From Myxococcales bacterium (GTDB lineage Bacteria > Myxococcota_A > UBA9160 > SMWR01), in NCBI GenBank assembly GCA_022572485.1, contig JACZVU010000146.1, positions 1 to 6,799 on the forward strand: a DNA stretch of 6,799 nucleotides. The letters are read 5' to 3'. This document shows, piece after piece, positions 1 to 5,293 of the stretch. How positions within the stretch are numbered: position 1 is the first letter of the stretch; every line of letters starts with the position of its first letter. The notes beneath the pieces were generated by a model. The model did not search any database. It worked only from the letters and a program-made list of their open reading frames with translations, and was not told the DNA's origin. The position numbers and the translations under genes were made by a program.

Positions 1-1
1 C

Positions 2-430
2 CTGCACGAGTTCGCTTTCGAGTTGCCCCGGCCCCCAGCCCGCATAACCGAGCAACACGCGCATCCTGCCGGGCGGATCGCTCGCGATGCCTCGGAGCAC
101 GTCGAGCGAACCCGCAAAGCACAAGCCCGGTCGGATCTGGGTGACATCTTCGCCTCGCTCGCAACGCTCCTCCGAGCCGAACAACACCCAGCCCGTCTGA
201 GGCTGAACGGGACCGCCCCAGTTGATCTCCCAGGCGGGGTCACCCCGCCATTCGATCTCGAGGGTCGAGCACAGTACGGGAGCCGTGATGTCGGTCGAGC
301 GATTCAGTACGACCCCAAAGCTGCCGGTCTCATCGTGGTGGATCACCAAGATGACCGTCCGTTGGAAATTCGGATCCATCAGCTGGGGCATCGCCACCAG
401 GAGGCCCGGAGCGAGGGCAGATTCCGACAC
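2..430 (-). CDS. yqgE: YqgE/AlgH family protein (UPF0301, DUF179), 3' end beyond window
   Basis: The minus strand reads openly to the left edge and gives the first 143 residues of a YqgE/AlgH protein (family length about 185-190). Near the N-terminus is the signature LLVAMPQLMDPNFQRTV (about residues 10-26), followed by GSFGVVLNR (36-44). An INWGGPVQ segment follows in mid-protein, and LLGYAGWGPGQLESEL sits at about residues 126-141. These are the conserved blocks of the family. It is a soluble cytoplasmic protein whose biochemical role is not established; the algH name comes from Pseudomonas work on alginate regulation. I chose the GTG at 428-430 because it places the family's usual few residues before the AMP motif. 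I see no clear Shine-Dalgarno sequence there, so the start is uncertain. The gene diverges from the CPBP protease gene, and a hairpin repeat copy lies just upstream of it. The plus-strand reading across this stretch is spurious. Confidence 0.93.
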   Translation of the reverse strand, partial: MSESALAPGLLVAMPQLMDPNFQRTVILVIHHDETGSFGVVLNRSTDITAPVLCSTLEIEWRGDPAWEINWGGPVQPQTGWVLFGSEERCERGEDVTQIRPGLCFAGSLDVLRGIASDPPGRMRVLLGYAGWGPGQLESELVQ

Positions 431-460
431 GAGCAGAAGGATAGCAGCCGGTGAGGTACC

Positions 461-515
461 GCCAGACGAGACCGCATAGGTCTCGTCGCCGCAAAGCGAA
501 TCCGAAGGATTCGCC
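461..515 (-). repeat. Bipartite hairpin repeat, copy 1 (inverted)
   Basis: A 55-bp element read on the minus strand. It holds two perfect hairpins: GCGAATCC/GGATTCGC (496-503/507-514, 3-nt loop) and GACGAGACC/GGTCTCGTC (465-473/479-487, 5-nt loop), joined by a TTTGCGGC spacer. It matches copy 2 at 48 of 55 positions and copy 3 at 41 of 55, both without gaps. It lies between the divergent yqgE and CPBP genes. There is no T-run on either side, so it is not a textbook intrinsic terminator. On the plus strand the first stem-loop carries a GAAGGA that may serve as ribosome binding site for the ATG at 520. Confidence 0.85.
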
Positions 516-519
516 AGCC

Positions 520-1365
520 ATGCTCCCCACCAGTCCACGGACGCTGTACGTTGCCTGCGTGAGCACTCGACGCAGCGCGCTCGCTCTCGCGTTCGCCTTG
601 CTGGCCGTCGGAGCATTGGTGGCGATTCGACCTCTGGCGAGCAGCAGCGGTCGATTTGCCGGCACGCTCGGATTTGAAATCTTCCTCGCGATGCTCGCAC
701 TGATGTTCGCAACGCGTTCACCGCTCGGGATCGGAGAGCGACTGGGGCTCGGGCCGAGCAAGCTTTCGCGAGGCGCACTGACGCTGCTCGCGCTCGGAAC
801 CCTCGCTCTGAGTTACTCGCTCGATGGCCTCTACCGACTCATCGAGCTGCCGGACCGCGGCGCGCTCTTTCAATTCGAGTCCGAACTCGCCGGAGCCCGC
901 GGTGGAACGCTTGCCTTCGCGCTGCTGAGCTTCGCGCTGGTACCGGGTATCGCCGAAGAACTCCTCTGCCGCGGCCTGGTACAGCGCGGCCTCCAATCCC
1001 GATATGGGCCGATACCTGCGATTTTGCTCGCTTCACTCTTCTTCGGTGCGCTCCACGTAGATCCGGTCCACTCGGCGTTCGCCGCGATTCTCGGCCTCTA
1101 TCTGGGCGCCATCGCATGCCTGGCGGGAAGCGTGCGGGCATCCATGGGCTGCCACATCGCGAACAACATTGCCGCCGTCCTCGGCGTGGCAATCACCTCA
1201 GGACTCGAACCGATGCCGGCGCCTTCCCGGGTCGCCGCCGCAGCCTTTTCCCTGGGGGTACTCGGGTGGCTCTGGCACCACCACAGGCCCGCAGCCTTCG
1301 CCCGGATCCCGGAAAAAGACCACCCACGGGGACTACAGAAGAGAGGCGGATTGGACGACTCGTAG
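520..1365 (+). CDS. CPBP family intramembrane metalloprotease (Rce1/Abi type)
   Basis: A 281-residue polytopic membrane protein with the three CPBP motifs in order: EELLCR (E146, E147, R151), FGALH (F175 to H179) and HIANN (H212 to N216). In this family these residues form the active site of Rce1-like intramembrane glutamate proteases; bacterial members act in CAAX-like processing, bacteriocin self-immunity or unknown proteolysis. Hydrophobic segments lie around residues 20-40, 48-64, 86-100, 130-144, 165-180, 185-203, 212-226 and 238-252. The same frame is open from a GTG at 451, but that would translate through the hairpin repeat as an Arg-rich stretch. I therefore prefer ATG 520, which has GAAGGA at 504-509; GTG 559 is the alternative. 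The substrate cannot be told from the sequence. The PilZ gene follows after 35 bp, so co-transcription is likely. Confidence 0.88.
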   Translation: MLPTSPRTLYVACVSTRRSALALAFALLAVGALVAIRPLASSSGRFAGTLGFEIFLAMLALMFATRSPLGIGERLGLGPSKLSRGALTLLALGTLALSYSLDGLYRLIELPDRGALFQFESELAGARGGTLAFALLSFALVPGIAEELLCRGLVQRGLQSRYGPIPAILLASLFFGALHVDPVHSAFAAILGLYLGAIACLAGSVRASMGCHIANNIAAVLGVAITSGLEPMPAPSRVAAAAFSLGVLGWLWHHHRPAAFARIPEKDHPRGLQKRGGLDDS

Positions 1366-1388
1366 GAGGATGACCTGAAGACGGTATC

Positions 1389-1393
1389 GAGGT
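1389..1393 (+). promoter_or_regulatory. Ribosome binding site for the PilZ gene (fixes its GTG start)
   Basis: GAGGT followed by a 7-nt spacer and the GTG at 1401. No in-frame ATG lies near the N-terminus of the domain, so this site decides the start. A stronger AGGAGG at 1364-1369 overlaps the CPBP stop codon but directly abuts an ATG-ACC-TGA, too close to initiate well. Confidence 0.6.
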
Positions 1394-1400
1394 AAATCGC

Positions 1401-2807
1401 GTGGCAAACATTCCCTCGGTTCTCATACTGGACGACGGCGAGCTAGACGACGTCCAGAAGATTCTCGAGGAACTCCAGGTAGAATTCGGCCGCGTGCGGG
1501 GAGGTGCAATCGCGCCCAACACGCCTCACCCCAAAGCGCTGCTGATGGCGACTCCTCGGCGGATATCTGCCGTTGCCGCGATCAACGACGCTTCGGGTGA
1601 CGAGGACCCGCCCGTTCGCGTTGTCGTAGTCGACCAAGACTCGAAGGCGCTACGCGATCAGCTTCGCCAAGTCGGGTTCGACTACCTGGTGCGGCGCCCG
1701 GTGCACCCAGAAGCACTTCGGCTGCTGGTCATGCACAGCCTCTACCGCGGAGAAGAGAAGCGGCGTGAGCCGCGCGTTGTCGTCGGGCTCGAAATTTCCT
1801 TTCAGACCGGAGAAATCCCGCGCCACGCCACGCTGGTCGATCTATCGACGAAGGGCTGCCGGCTGATCTCATCCTTCGATCTCGAAGCCGGCAAGCAGAT
1901 ACTCGTAACGCTGCCGGAGACCCTCGGTGCCACGGAATCGATCACCCTAGAGGGCAAGATCCTGCGCAGCAACTACGACAAACGCATCGGCGAAGAAGGC
2001 ATGTACAGCGTGGCGGTGCAGTTCGCAAACCTGTCGAGTGACCTCCGGCACGAACTCGAGTGGATCATCGAGGACAAAGTGGGTGGACCGCCGGTCCTGA
2101 ATACCCCGCCCGAGCCTGCCCAGGGCGACGCGGGAGCAAACCCATCGACACCGCACCCAAAGCCGACCTACACCATCAAGCGCGTCGAGCAGCGGGCTCC
2201 GCTGCGGCGAACGCTCCTCGAAAAAGATTCGCCTGTCCTGAGAACGGACCCGCGCTCGGAAGGCGCTGCCTCTCCGGTGGCCCGCAACCCAATTTCAGAT
2301 GCGGCGGTCGAGCAGGAGCATTCCCCGCTCTCCATGCCGGTCGACGTAAAGATGGCTCGGAAGCAGCACTTGGCGCAGGAGCCCGGCGAAAAAATCGAAC
2401 AGGGCGCCGAACCGGAGTCCTGGACTTCGCGCGAAGACCGGCGCGCGGCGCCGCGATACCCCTACGCGGTAAAGGTCCCGACCTTCGGAACCCGGGCGTT
2501 GCGGGTGCTCATCGGACGCGACCTCAGCGTGGGCGGTATGCGAATCGAGTCGAATCCGGATCTCGAAGTCGGAGACCGCCTGCACCTCGCAATCTATGGG
2601 AACGCGAGCGAAGAACCCTTCCTGGTCTGGAGCACGGTTTTGCGCAGCGATGAAAAGGGCGGGACGGCCGTGGCCTTCGACCCGGTTCACCCGAGTATCG
2701 CAAATAAACTGGAAGCCCTGGTGGCGAGCCTTCCCTCCGTCGAGTCGCTTCGCGATGACGAGGCCAGCGCGATGGGAACCGTACTCACCGAAATCATCAA
2801 CGAGTAA
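1401..2807 (+). CDS. Degenerate receiver plus two PilZ domains, predicted c-di-GMP effector
   Basis: A 468-residue soluble protein. Residues 5-115 have the alternating strand/helix pattern of a response-regulator receiver domain: VLILDDGELDD at the first strand, VRVVVVDQD at the fourth, FDYLVRRPVHPEALRLLV at the end. The third strand ends in LLMATPRR, with no phosphoacceptor Asp, and the usual Lys before Pro is Arg99. The domain is therefore probably not phosphorylated. The first PilZ domain (about 118-225) has RREPR (R121 to R125) and DLSTKG (D147, S149, G152). A charged, Pro-rich linker of about 120 residues follows. The second PilZ domain (about 344-450) has RAAPR (R348 to R352) and DLSVGG (D374, S376, G379). 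RxxxR and D/NxSxxG are the known c-di-GMP ligands of PilZ, so both domains look competent to bind. No output domain is visible; it may act by protein contact. It follows the CPBP gene by 35 bp and is followed by repeat copy 2. Confidence 0.88.
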   Translation: MANIPSVLILDDGELDDVQKILEELQVEFGRVRGGAIAPNTPHPKALLMATPRRISAVAAINDASGDEDPPVRVVVVDQDSKALRDQLRQVGFDYLVRRPVHPEALRLLVMHSLYRGEEKRREPRVVVGLEISFQTGEIPRHATLVDLSTKGCRLISSFDLEAGKQILVTLPETLGATESITLEGKILRSNYDKRIGEEGMYSVAVQFANLSSDLRHELEWIIEDKVGGPPVLNTPPEPAQGDAGANPSTPHPKPTYTIKRVEQRAPLRRTLLEKDSPVLRTDPRSEGAASPVARNPISDAAVEQEHSPLSMPVDVKMARKQHLAQEPGEKIEQGAEPESWTSREDRRAAPRYPYAVKVPTFGTRALRVLIGRDLSVGGMRIESNPDLEVGDRLHLAIYGNASEEPFLVWSTVLRSDEKGGTAVAFDPVHPSIANKLEALVASLPSVESLRDDEASAMGTVLTEIINE

Positions 2808-2809
2808 CC

Positions 2810-2864
2810 GGAGAATCCTTCGGATTCGCTTGGCGGCAACGAGACCGCTTCGGTCTCGCCTGGC
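2810..2864 (+). repeat. Bipartite hairpin repeat, copy 2
   Basis: The 55-bp element starts 2 nt after the PilZ stop codon. Hairpin one is GAATCC/GGATTC (2813-2818/2822-2827, loop TTC). Hairpin two is CGAGACCG/CGGTCTCG (2840-2847/2851-2858, loop CTT). The spacer is TTGGCGGC. It matches copy 1 at 48 of 55 positions with no gap. It is probably transcribed as the 3' end of the PilZ mRNA. It could stabilise or end the transcript, but no T-run follows. Confidence 0.85.
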
Positions 2865-2971
2865 CCCAGCGGCGATCGCCGTGATCCGTGCGGCGGCCTC
2901 CCTGCACCGCCCGAGCGCGCCCCGCTGCGCGTTGCTCTCCTTTCCATTAGTCTCTCTCGATCAGCTGATTT

Positions 2972-2976
2972 GGAGG
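2972..2976 (+). promoter_or_regulatory. Ribosome binding site of the small basic ORF
   Basis: GGAGG (inside TGGAGGGG) with a 6-nt spacer to the ATG at 2983. It is the clearest Shine-Dalgarno in the window and the main argument that the 34-codon ORF is translated. A perfect 10-bp palindrome, ATCAGCTGAT (2960-2969), sits directly before it. Confidence 0.7.
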
Positions 2977-2982
2977 GGCTCG

Positions 2983-3087
2983 ATGGCGCGAAGCAAGAGC
3001 AAGCAGAAGATCAAACGACACCGGCACAAGCTTCGGCGCAATCGCGCCCTCGCCCGCAAGAAGGCCACCCAAGCCGCCAAGCACTGA
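2983..3087 (+). CDS. 34-residue highly basic small protein, unrecognised
   Basis: The protein begins MARSKSKQKIKRHRHKLRR and ends QAAKH. It has 15 Lys/Arg in 34 residues, three His and no acidic residue, and is predicted helical over its middle. I cannot assign it to a family with confidence. Its composition resembles small ribosome-associated or nucleic-acid-binding peptides such as THX/COX24-like proteins, but that rests on composition only. Support for translation is the strong GGAGG at 6 nt spacing, its own intergenic space on both sides, and a perfect hairpin 43 bp after the stop. A longer reading in the same frame starting at 2596 lies inside the PilZ gene and is not credible. It is probably its own short transcription unit or the tail of the PilZ operon. 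Confidence 0.65.
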   Translation: MARSKSKQKIKRHRHKLRRNRALARKKATQAAKH

Positions 3088-3129
3088 GCCGCGCGGCGTC
3101 GGGAGCCCTGCTCGGCGCGGGCCGCGCGC

Positions 3130-3154
3130 GCTCGATCGAATGACTCGATCGAGC
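3130..3154 (+). terminator. Perfect 10-bp hairpin, possible terminator
   Basis: GCTCGATCGA (3130-3139), a 5-nt loop (ATGAC) and TCGATCGAGC (3145-3154) form a perfect inverted repeat. It lies 43 bp after the small-protein stop and 55 bp before the SCO gene. No T-run follows, so it may be a factor-assisted terminator, an mRNA-stabilising hairpin, or a protein site; each arm also contains the self-complementary TCGATCGA. Confidence 0.5.
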
Positions 3155-3209
3155 ACGCCGCGGTGCTGCATTAGATCAACATCCCGCCGGCACCTGGAAG
3201 CGGAGGTTC

Positions 3210-3827
3210 GTGCGCATTCAATTCGACACCCGAGCAGCCGCGAAGGTGGCTCTCGTTGCACTCGCACTGTACCTGCCGGGCTGTGGTCCGGTCGCAGACA
3301 TTCCAGTCTGGGGCACGCTCCCGGAATTCAGCCTCATCAACCAGAGCGCCGAACCCTACGGAACCCAGCAGCTCGAAGGCCGGCCCTGGATCGCGAACTT
3401 CATCTTCACCCGCTGCCCGGGCCGCTGCCCGATGCTGACCCGCGAGATGTCGCGGCTCCAGACCGAGTTGCGCGGGCGCGGTTGGGATGACGTGATGCTG
3501 GTGAGCATCAGCGTGGATCCCACGAACGATACGCCCGAAGTACTGACCGCATACGCTGCCAAGCACGGCGCGAAGCAAGACGGCTGGCAATTCCTGACCG
3601 GCACTCGGGACAGCATCTGGTCGCTCAGCGTCGACGGTTTCAAACTCGCCGTCGAGGAGATCGAAGACACGGGCGAAGGCCCCATCCTGCACAGCAACCG
3701 ATTCGTGCTCGCGGACGGGCAGCGCCAGATTCGCGGTTACTACGACGCCTTCGATGCAGACGATCGCGCCAAGCTGTTGCGCGATCTCGAAATCGTCCGC
3801 GCGGAATCCGCGTCGGCGACCCGCTGA
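3210..3827 (+). CDS. sco: SCO1/SenC/PrrC family copper chaperone, predicted lipoprotein
   Basis: A 205-residue thioredoxin-fold protein of the SCO family, which delivers copper to the CuA centre of cytochrome c oxidase or acts in related thiol/copper handling. The signature TRCPGRCPM gives the copper-binding pair C69 and C73; the third ligand is His161 in GPILHSNRF. The core fold is typical: PEFSLINQ (38-45), WIANFIF (60-66) before the Cys pair, and VSISVDPTNDTPEVL after it. The N-terminus has basic residues, a hydrophobic run (13-22) and a lipobox LPGC ending at C25, so it is probably exported and lipid-anchored facing the periplasm. The GTG at 3210 is chosen because it supplies the basic n-region; upstream lie GGAAG (9-nt spacing) and GGAGG (3-nt). 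No cytochrome oxidase gene is in view. Repeat copy 3 starts 2 nt after the stop. Confidence 0.93.
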   Translation: MRIQFDTRAAAKVALVALALYLPGCGPVADIPVWGTLPEFSLINQSAEPYGTQQLEGRPWIANFIFTRCPGRCPMLTREMSRLQTELRGRGWDDVMLVSISVDPTNDTPEVLTAYAAKHGAKQDGWQFLTGTRDSIWSLSVDGFKLAVEEIEDTGEGPILHSNRFVLADGQRQIRGYYDAFDADDRAKLLRDLEIVRAESASATR

Positions 3828-3829
3828 CC

Positions 3830-3884
3830 CGCGAATCCTCCGGATCCGCTTTGCGGCAGCGGGACCTGCTCGGGCCCAGTTGGC
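3830..3884 (+). repeat. Bipartite hairpin repeat, copy 3 (diverged)
   Basis: A 55-bp element starting 2 nt after the SCO stop. Hairpin one is GCGAATCC/GGATCCGC (3831-3838/3842-3849) with one A-C mismatch. The spacer TTTGCGGC is identical to that of copy 1. Hairpin two is GGGACC/GGGCCC (3861-3866/3872-3877) with one A-G mismatch. It matches copy 1 at 41 of 55 positions with no gaps. One stem pair is A-T in copies 1 and 2 and G-C here, a compensatory change that suggests the folded form matters. Confidence 0.78.
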
Positions 3885-4098
3885 CGGATCGAGTTCTGAG
3901 CGATTGGCCCTTCCCCCCGGCTCCCCAAAACAGACCCCACGTTGGCAAGGCGATGCGTCGCGCGATTTCATTGAGGAATTCCGCCTGAACCCGATCAAGT
4001 CGGTTCGTTTCGATCAATTGGTGGGGGAAGTTGAGGGCAGGCCCATTTGGAGCGGCGCCTGTCACATGCGTCGGCCTCGCGGCGATTACGACTTCTAT
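3885..4098 (+). other. Gene-poor stretch upstream of fic, nothing recognised
   Basis: Together with repeat copy 3 and the fic control region this makes about 350 bp between the SCO stop and the fic start. One plus frame stays open from 3754 to 4224, and one minus frame from 4065 down into the SCO gene. Neither has a recognisable motif or a convincing ribosome binding site. The base composition looks less GC-rich than the flanking genes, especially towards 4098. A 10-bp string TCCCCCCGGC at 3912-3921 recurs after fic at 5329-5338. It may be leftover DNA from the arrival of fic, which is only a guess. Confidence 0.5.
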
Positions 4099-4123
4099 TC
4101 ACCGCAAACATTGCTGCGAATAC

Positions 4124-4152
4124 TTGCAGATGCGGTGATTGGATCCTATAAC
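4124..4152 (+). promoter_or_regulatory. Candidate sigma70-type promoter of fic
   Basis: A -35 hexamer TTGCAG (4124-4129) and a -10 hexamer TATAAC (4147-4152, five of six to consensus) are separated by 17 bp. Transcription would start near 4159, leaving a leader of about 15 nt that carries just the ribosome binding site. The match is good for such a GC-rich window, and half-site repeats border both hexamers. Confidence 0.6.
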
Positions 4153-4171
4153 CACCGCAAGAGGTGCGGTG
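4153..4171 (+). promoter_or_regulatory. Hairpin with the fic Shine-Dalgarno in its loop
   Basis: CACCGCA (4153-4159) and TGCGGTG (4165-4171) form a perfect 7-bp stem. The 5-nt loop AGAGG holds the Shine-Dalgarno core, and the start codon follows 3 nt after the stem. If transcription starts near 4159 most of the left arm would be missing from the mRNA, so it may act as DNA operator rather than RNA; a longer transcript read through from upstream could fold it. Confidence 0.5.
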
Positions 4172-4174
4172 AAA

Positions 4175-5293
4175 ATGGCATTTATTCACGAGCAGCCTGG
4201 CTGGCCAGAGTTCTCCTGGGATAGCGGGGCCTTGGCAGGAATCCTTGCAGCCGTGCGCCACAAGCAGGGCCGGCACCTCGGGAAGATGGAGACCCTGGGT
4301 TTCGAGTTTCGCGCAGACGCCAGCCTCACCGCGCTCACGGAAGAAGTCGTGAAGTCCTCGGCCATTGAGGGGGAGCACCTCGACCCCGAAGAGGTCCGTT
4401 CGTCCATTGCTCGCAAGCTCGGGCTCGATGTCGCGGGCCTGCCTGAGCCAGGGCGAGAAGTCGAAGGCATCGTCGAGATGATGCTCGATGCCACACGGAA
4501 TTTCGACGTGCTGCTCACAGCGGAGCGCTTGTTCGGCTGGCACGCCGCGCTGTTTCCGACTGGTCGAAGCGGCATGGGCCGCATCACGGTCGGCGCATGG
4601 CGCACTGCGGAAGCAGGTCCGATGCAGATCGTCTCTGGGCCCATCGGTCGCGAGAAGGTGCACTACGAGGCACCCGCGGCTGAACGTCTTGAAACCGAGA
4701 TGAAATCGTTTCTTCAGTGGTTCAACACGCCTTCAGAGATCGACCCCGTTCTCAAGGCGGCAATCGCGCACTTCTGGTTCGTCACAATCCACCCGTTTGA
4801 AGACGGCAATGGACGAATTGCCCGCGCGATCTCTGACATGGCGCTATCGCAAGCGGACGACACGAAGGACCGCTTCTACAGCATGTCTTCGGGAATCGAG
4901 GAAGAACGAAAAGAGTACTACCTCCAGTTGGAGTCTGCGCAGCGCGGCGACCGCGATATCACAGAATGGCTCGTATGGTTTCTCGGTTGCCTCGATCGAA
5001 CCATCGAAGATGCAAACGAGAAGCTCTCGTCCGTCCTTCACAAGGCGAGGCTCTGGCAGCGAATCAACCCCAGCCCCGTGAATGACCGACAGCGAAAGAT
5101 CATCAACCAAATGCTCGACGATTTCAAAGGTCACCTGACCACGTCGAAGTACGCCAAGCTCGCAAAATGCTCAAACGACACGGCGCTTCGAGACATTCGT
5201 GAGTTGTTGAAGCGAGGCATCGTCGCGAAGAACGTAGGCGGCGGTCGAAGCACCAGCTATCGACTGGCTGAGCCCGATGAGGTGTTGGAGTGA
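4175..5293 (+). CDS. fic: Fic family protein (DUF4172 N-terminus, Fic core, C-terminal winged helix)
   Basis: A 372-residue protein of the common three-part Fic type. Residues 9-43 (GWPEFSWD, RHKQGRHLGKMETLGF) match the DUF4172 N-terminal domain. S61-S-A-I-E65-G66 fits the inhibitory motif (S/T)xxxE(G/N), here placed before the core, the class II arrangement; its Glu normally blocks productive ATP binding. The catalytic motif HPFEDGNGRIAR (H206 to R217) is complete, so it should be able to transfer AMP from ATP to hydroxyl side chains. A flap-like segment lies near 136-169 (RITVGAWRT, VHYEAPAA). Residues about 303-364 look like a winged helix (LTTSKYAKLAKCSNDTALRDIRELLKRG, read as two adjoining helices, then GGGRSTSYRL), suggesting DNA binding. 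ATG 4175 is chosen over an upstream TTG because of GAGGTG at 4161-4166. Gene-poor DNA on both sides and a private promoter suggest an accessory unit. The target protein cannot be told. Confidence 0.93.
   Translation: MAFIHEQPGWPEFSWDSGALAGILAAVRHKQGRHLGKMETLGFEFRADASLTALTEEVVKSSAIEGEHLDPEEVRSSIARKLGLDVAGLPEPGREVEGIVEMMLDATRNFDVLLTAERLFGWHAALFPTGRSGMGRITVGAWRTAEAGPMQIVSGPIGREKVHYEAPAAERLETEMKSFLQWFNTPSEIDPVLKAAIAHFWFVTIHPFEDGNGRIARAISDMALSQADDTKDRFYSMSSGIEEERKEYYLQLESAQRGDRDITEWLVWFLGCLDRTIEDANEKLSSVLHKARLWQRINPSPVNDRQRKIINQMLDDFKGHLTTSKYAKLAKCSNDTALRDIRELLKRGIVAKNVGGGRSTSYRLAEPDEVLE

Larger units (their letters stand above)
4099..4172 (+). promoter_or_regulatory. Operator-like array of four half-sites over the fic promoter
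   Basis: The 7-mer CACCGCA and its complement TGCGGTG occur four times in 72 bp: CACCGCA at 4100-4106, TGCGGTG at 4131-4137, CACCGCA at 4153-4159, TGCGGTG at 4165-4171. They form two inverted pairs with gaps of 24 and 5 bp. Three of the four extend to TCACCGCA. Centre spacings are 31, 22 and 12 bp, close to 3, 2 and 1 helical turns, so the sites could lie on much the same face. The second copy adjoins the -35 hexamer and the third adjoins the -10. This is the layout of a repressor operator. The binding protein is unknown; the Fic winged-helix domain is one candidate. Confidence 0.72.

Noticed and set aside
451..519. N-terminal extension of the CPBP protease from GTG 451
   Set aside because: The extension runs through hairpin repeat copy 1 and gives an Arg-rich peptide unlike a membrane protein N-terminus; ATG 520 is more plausible.
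1364..1378. AGGAGG followed by a two-codon ORF (ATG-ACC-TGA) between the CPBP and PilZ genes
   Set aside because: The Shine-Dalgarno abuts the ATG with no spacer, so initiation is unlikely. It is probably chance overlap with the CPBP stop, though re-initiation coupling cannot be excluded.
2060..2653. Plus-strand ORF inside the PilZ gene in another frame
   Set aside because: It covers the PilZ protein's linker and second domain; its translation is Arg/Gly/Ala-rich, as expected of a shifted frame in GC-rich DNA.
2932..2960. Promoter for the small basic ORF (TTGCTC as -35)
   Set aside because: No hexamer at 16-18 bp spacing resembles TATAAT; the match is too weak to report as a promoter.
3171..3998. 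Long minus-strand ORF opposite the SCO gene
   Set aside because: It is antisense to a clear SCO protein with an intact signal peptide, Cys pair and His ligand, and has no domain of its own.
3754..4224. Possible antitoxin gene just upstream of and overlapping fic
   Set aside because: The frame begins inside the SCO gene, lacks a ribosome binding site and has no (S/T)xxxE(G/N) inhibitory motif; the Fic protein already carries its own inhibitory motif at residues 61-66.
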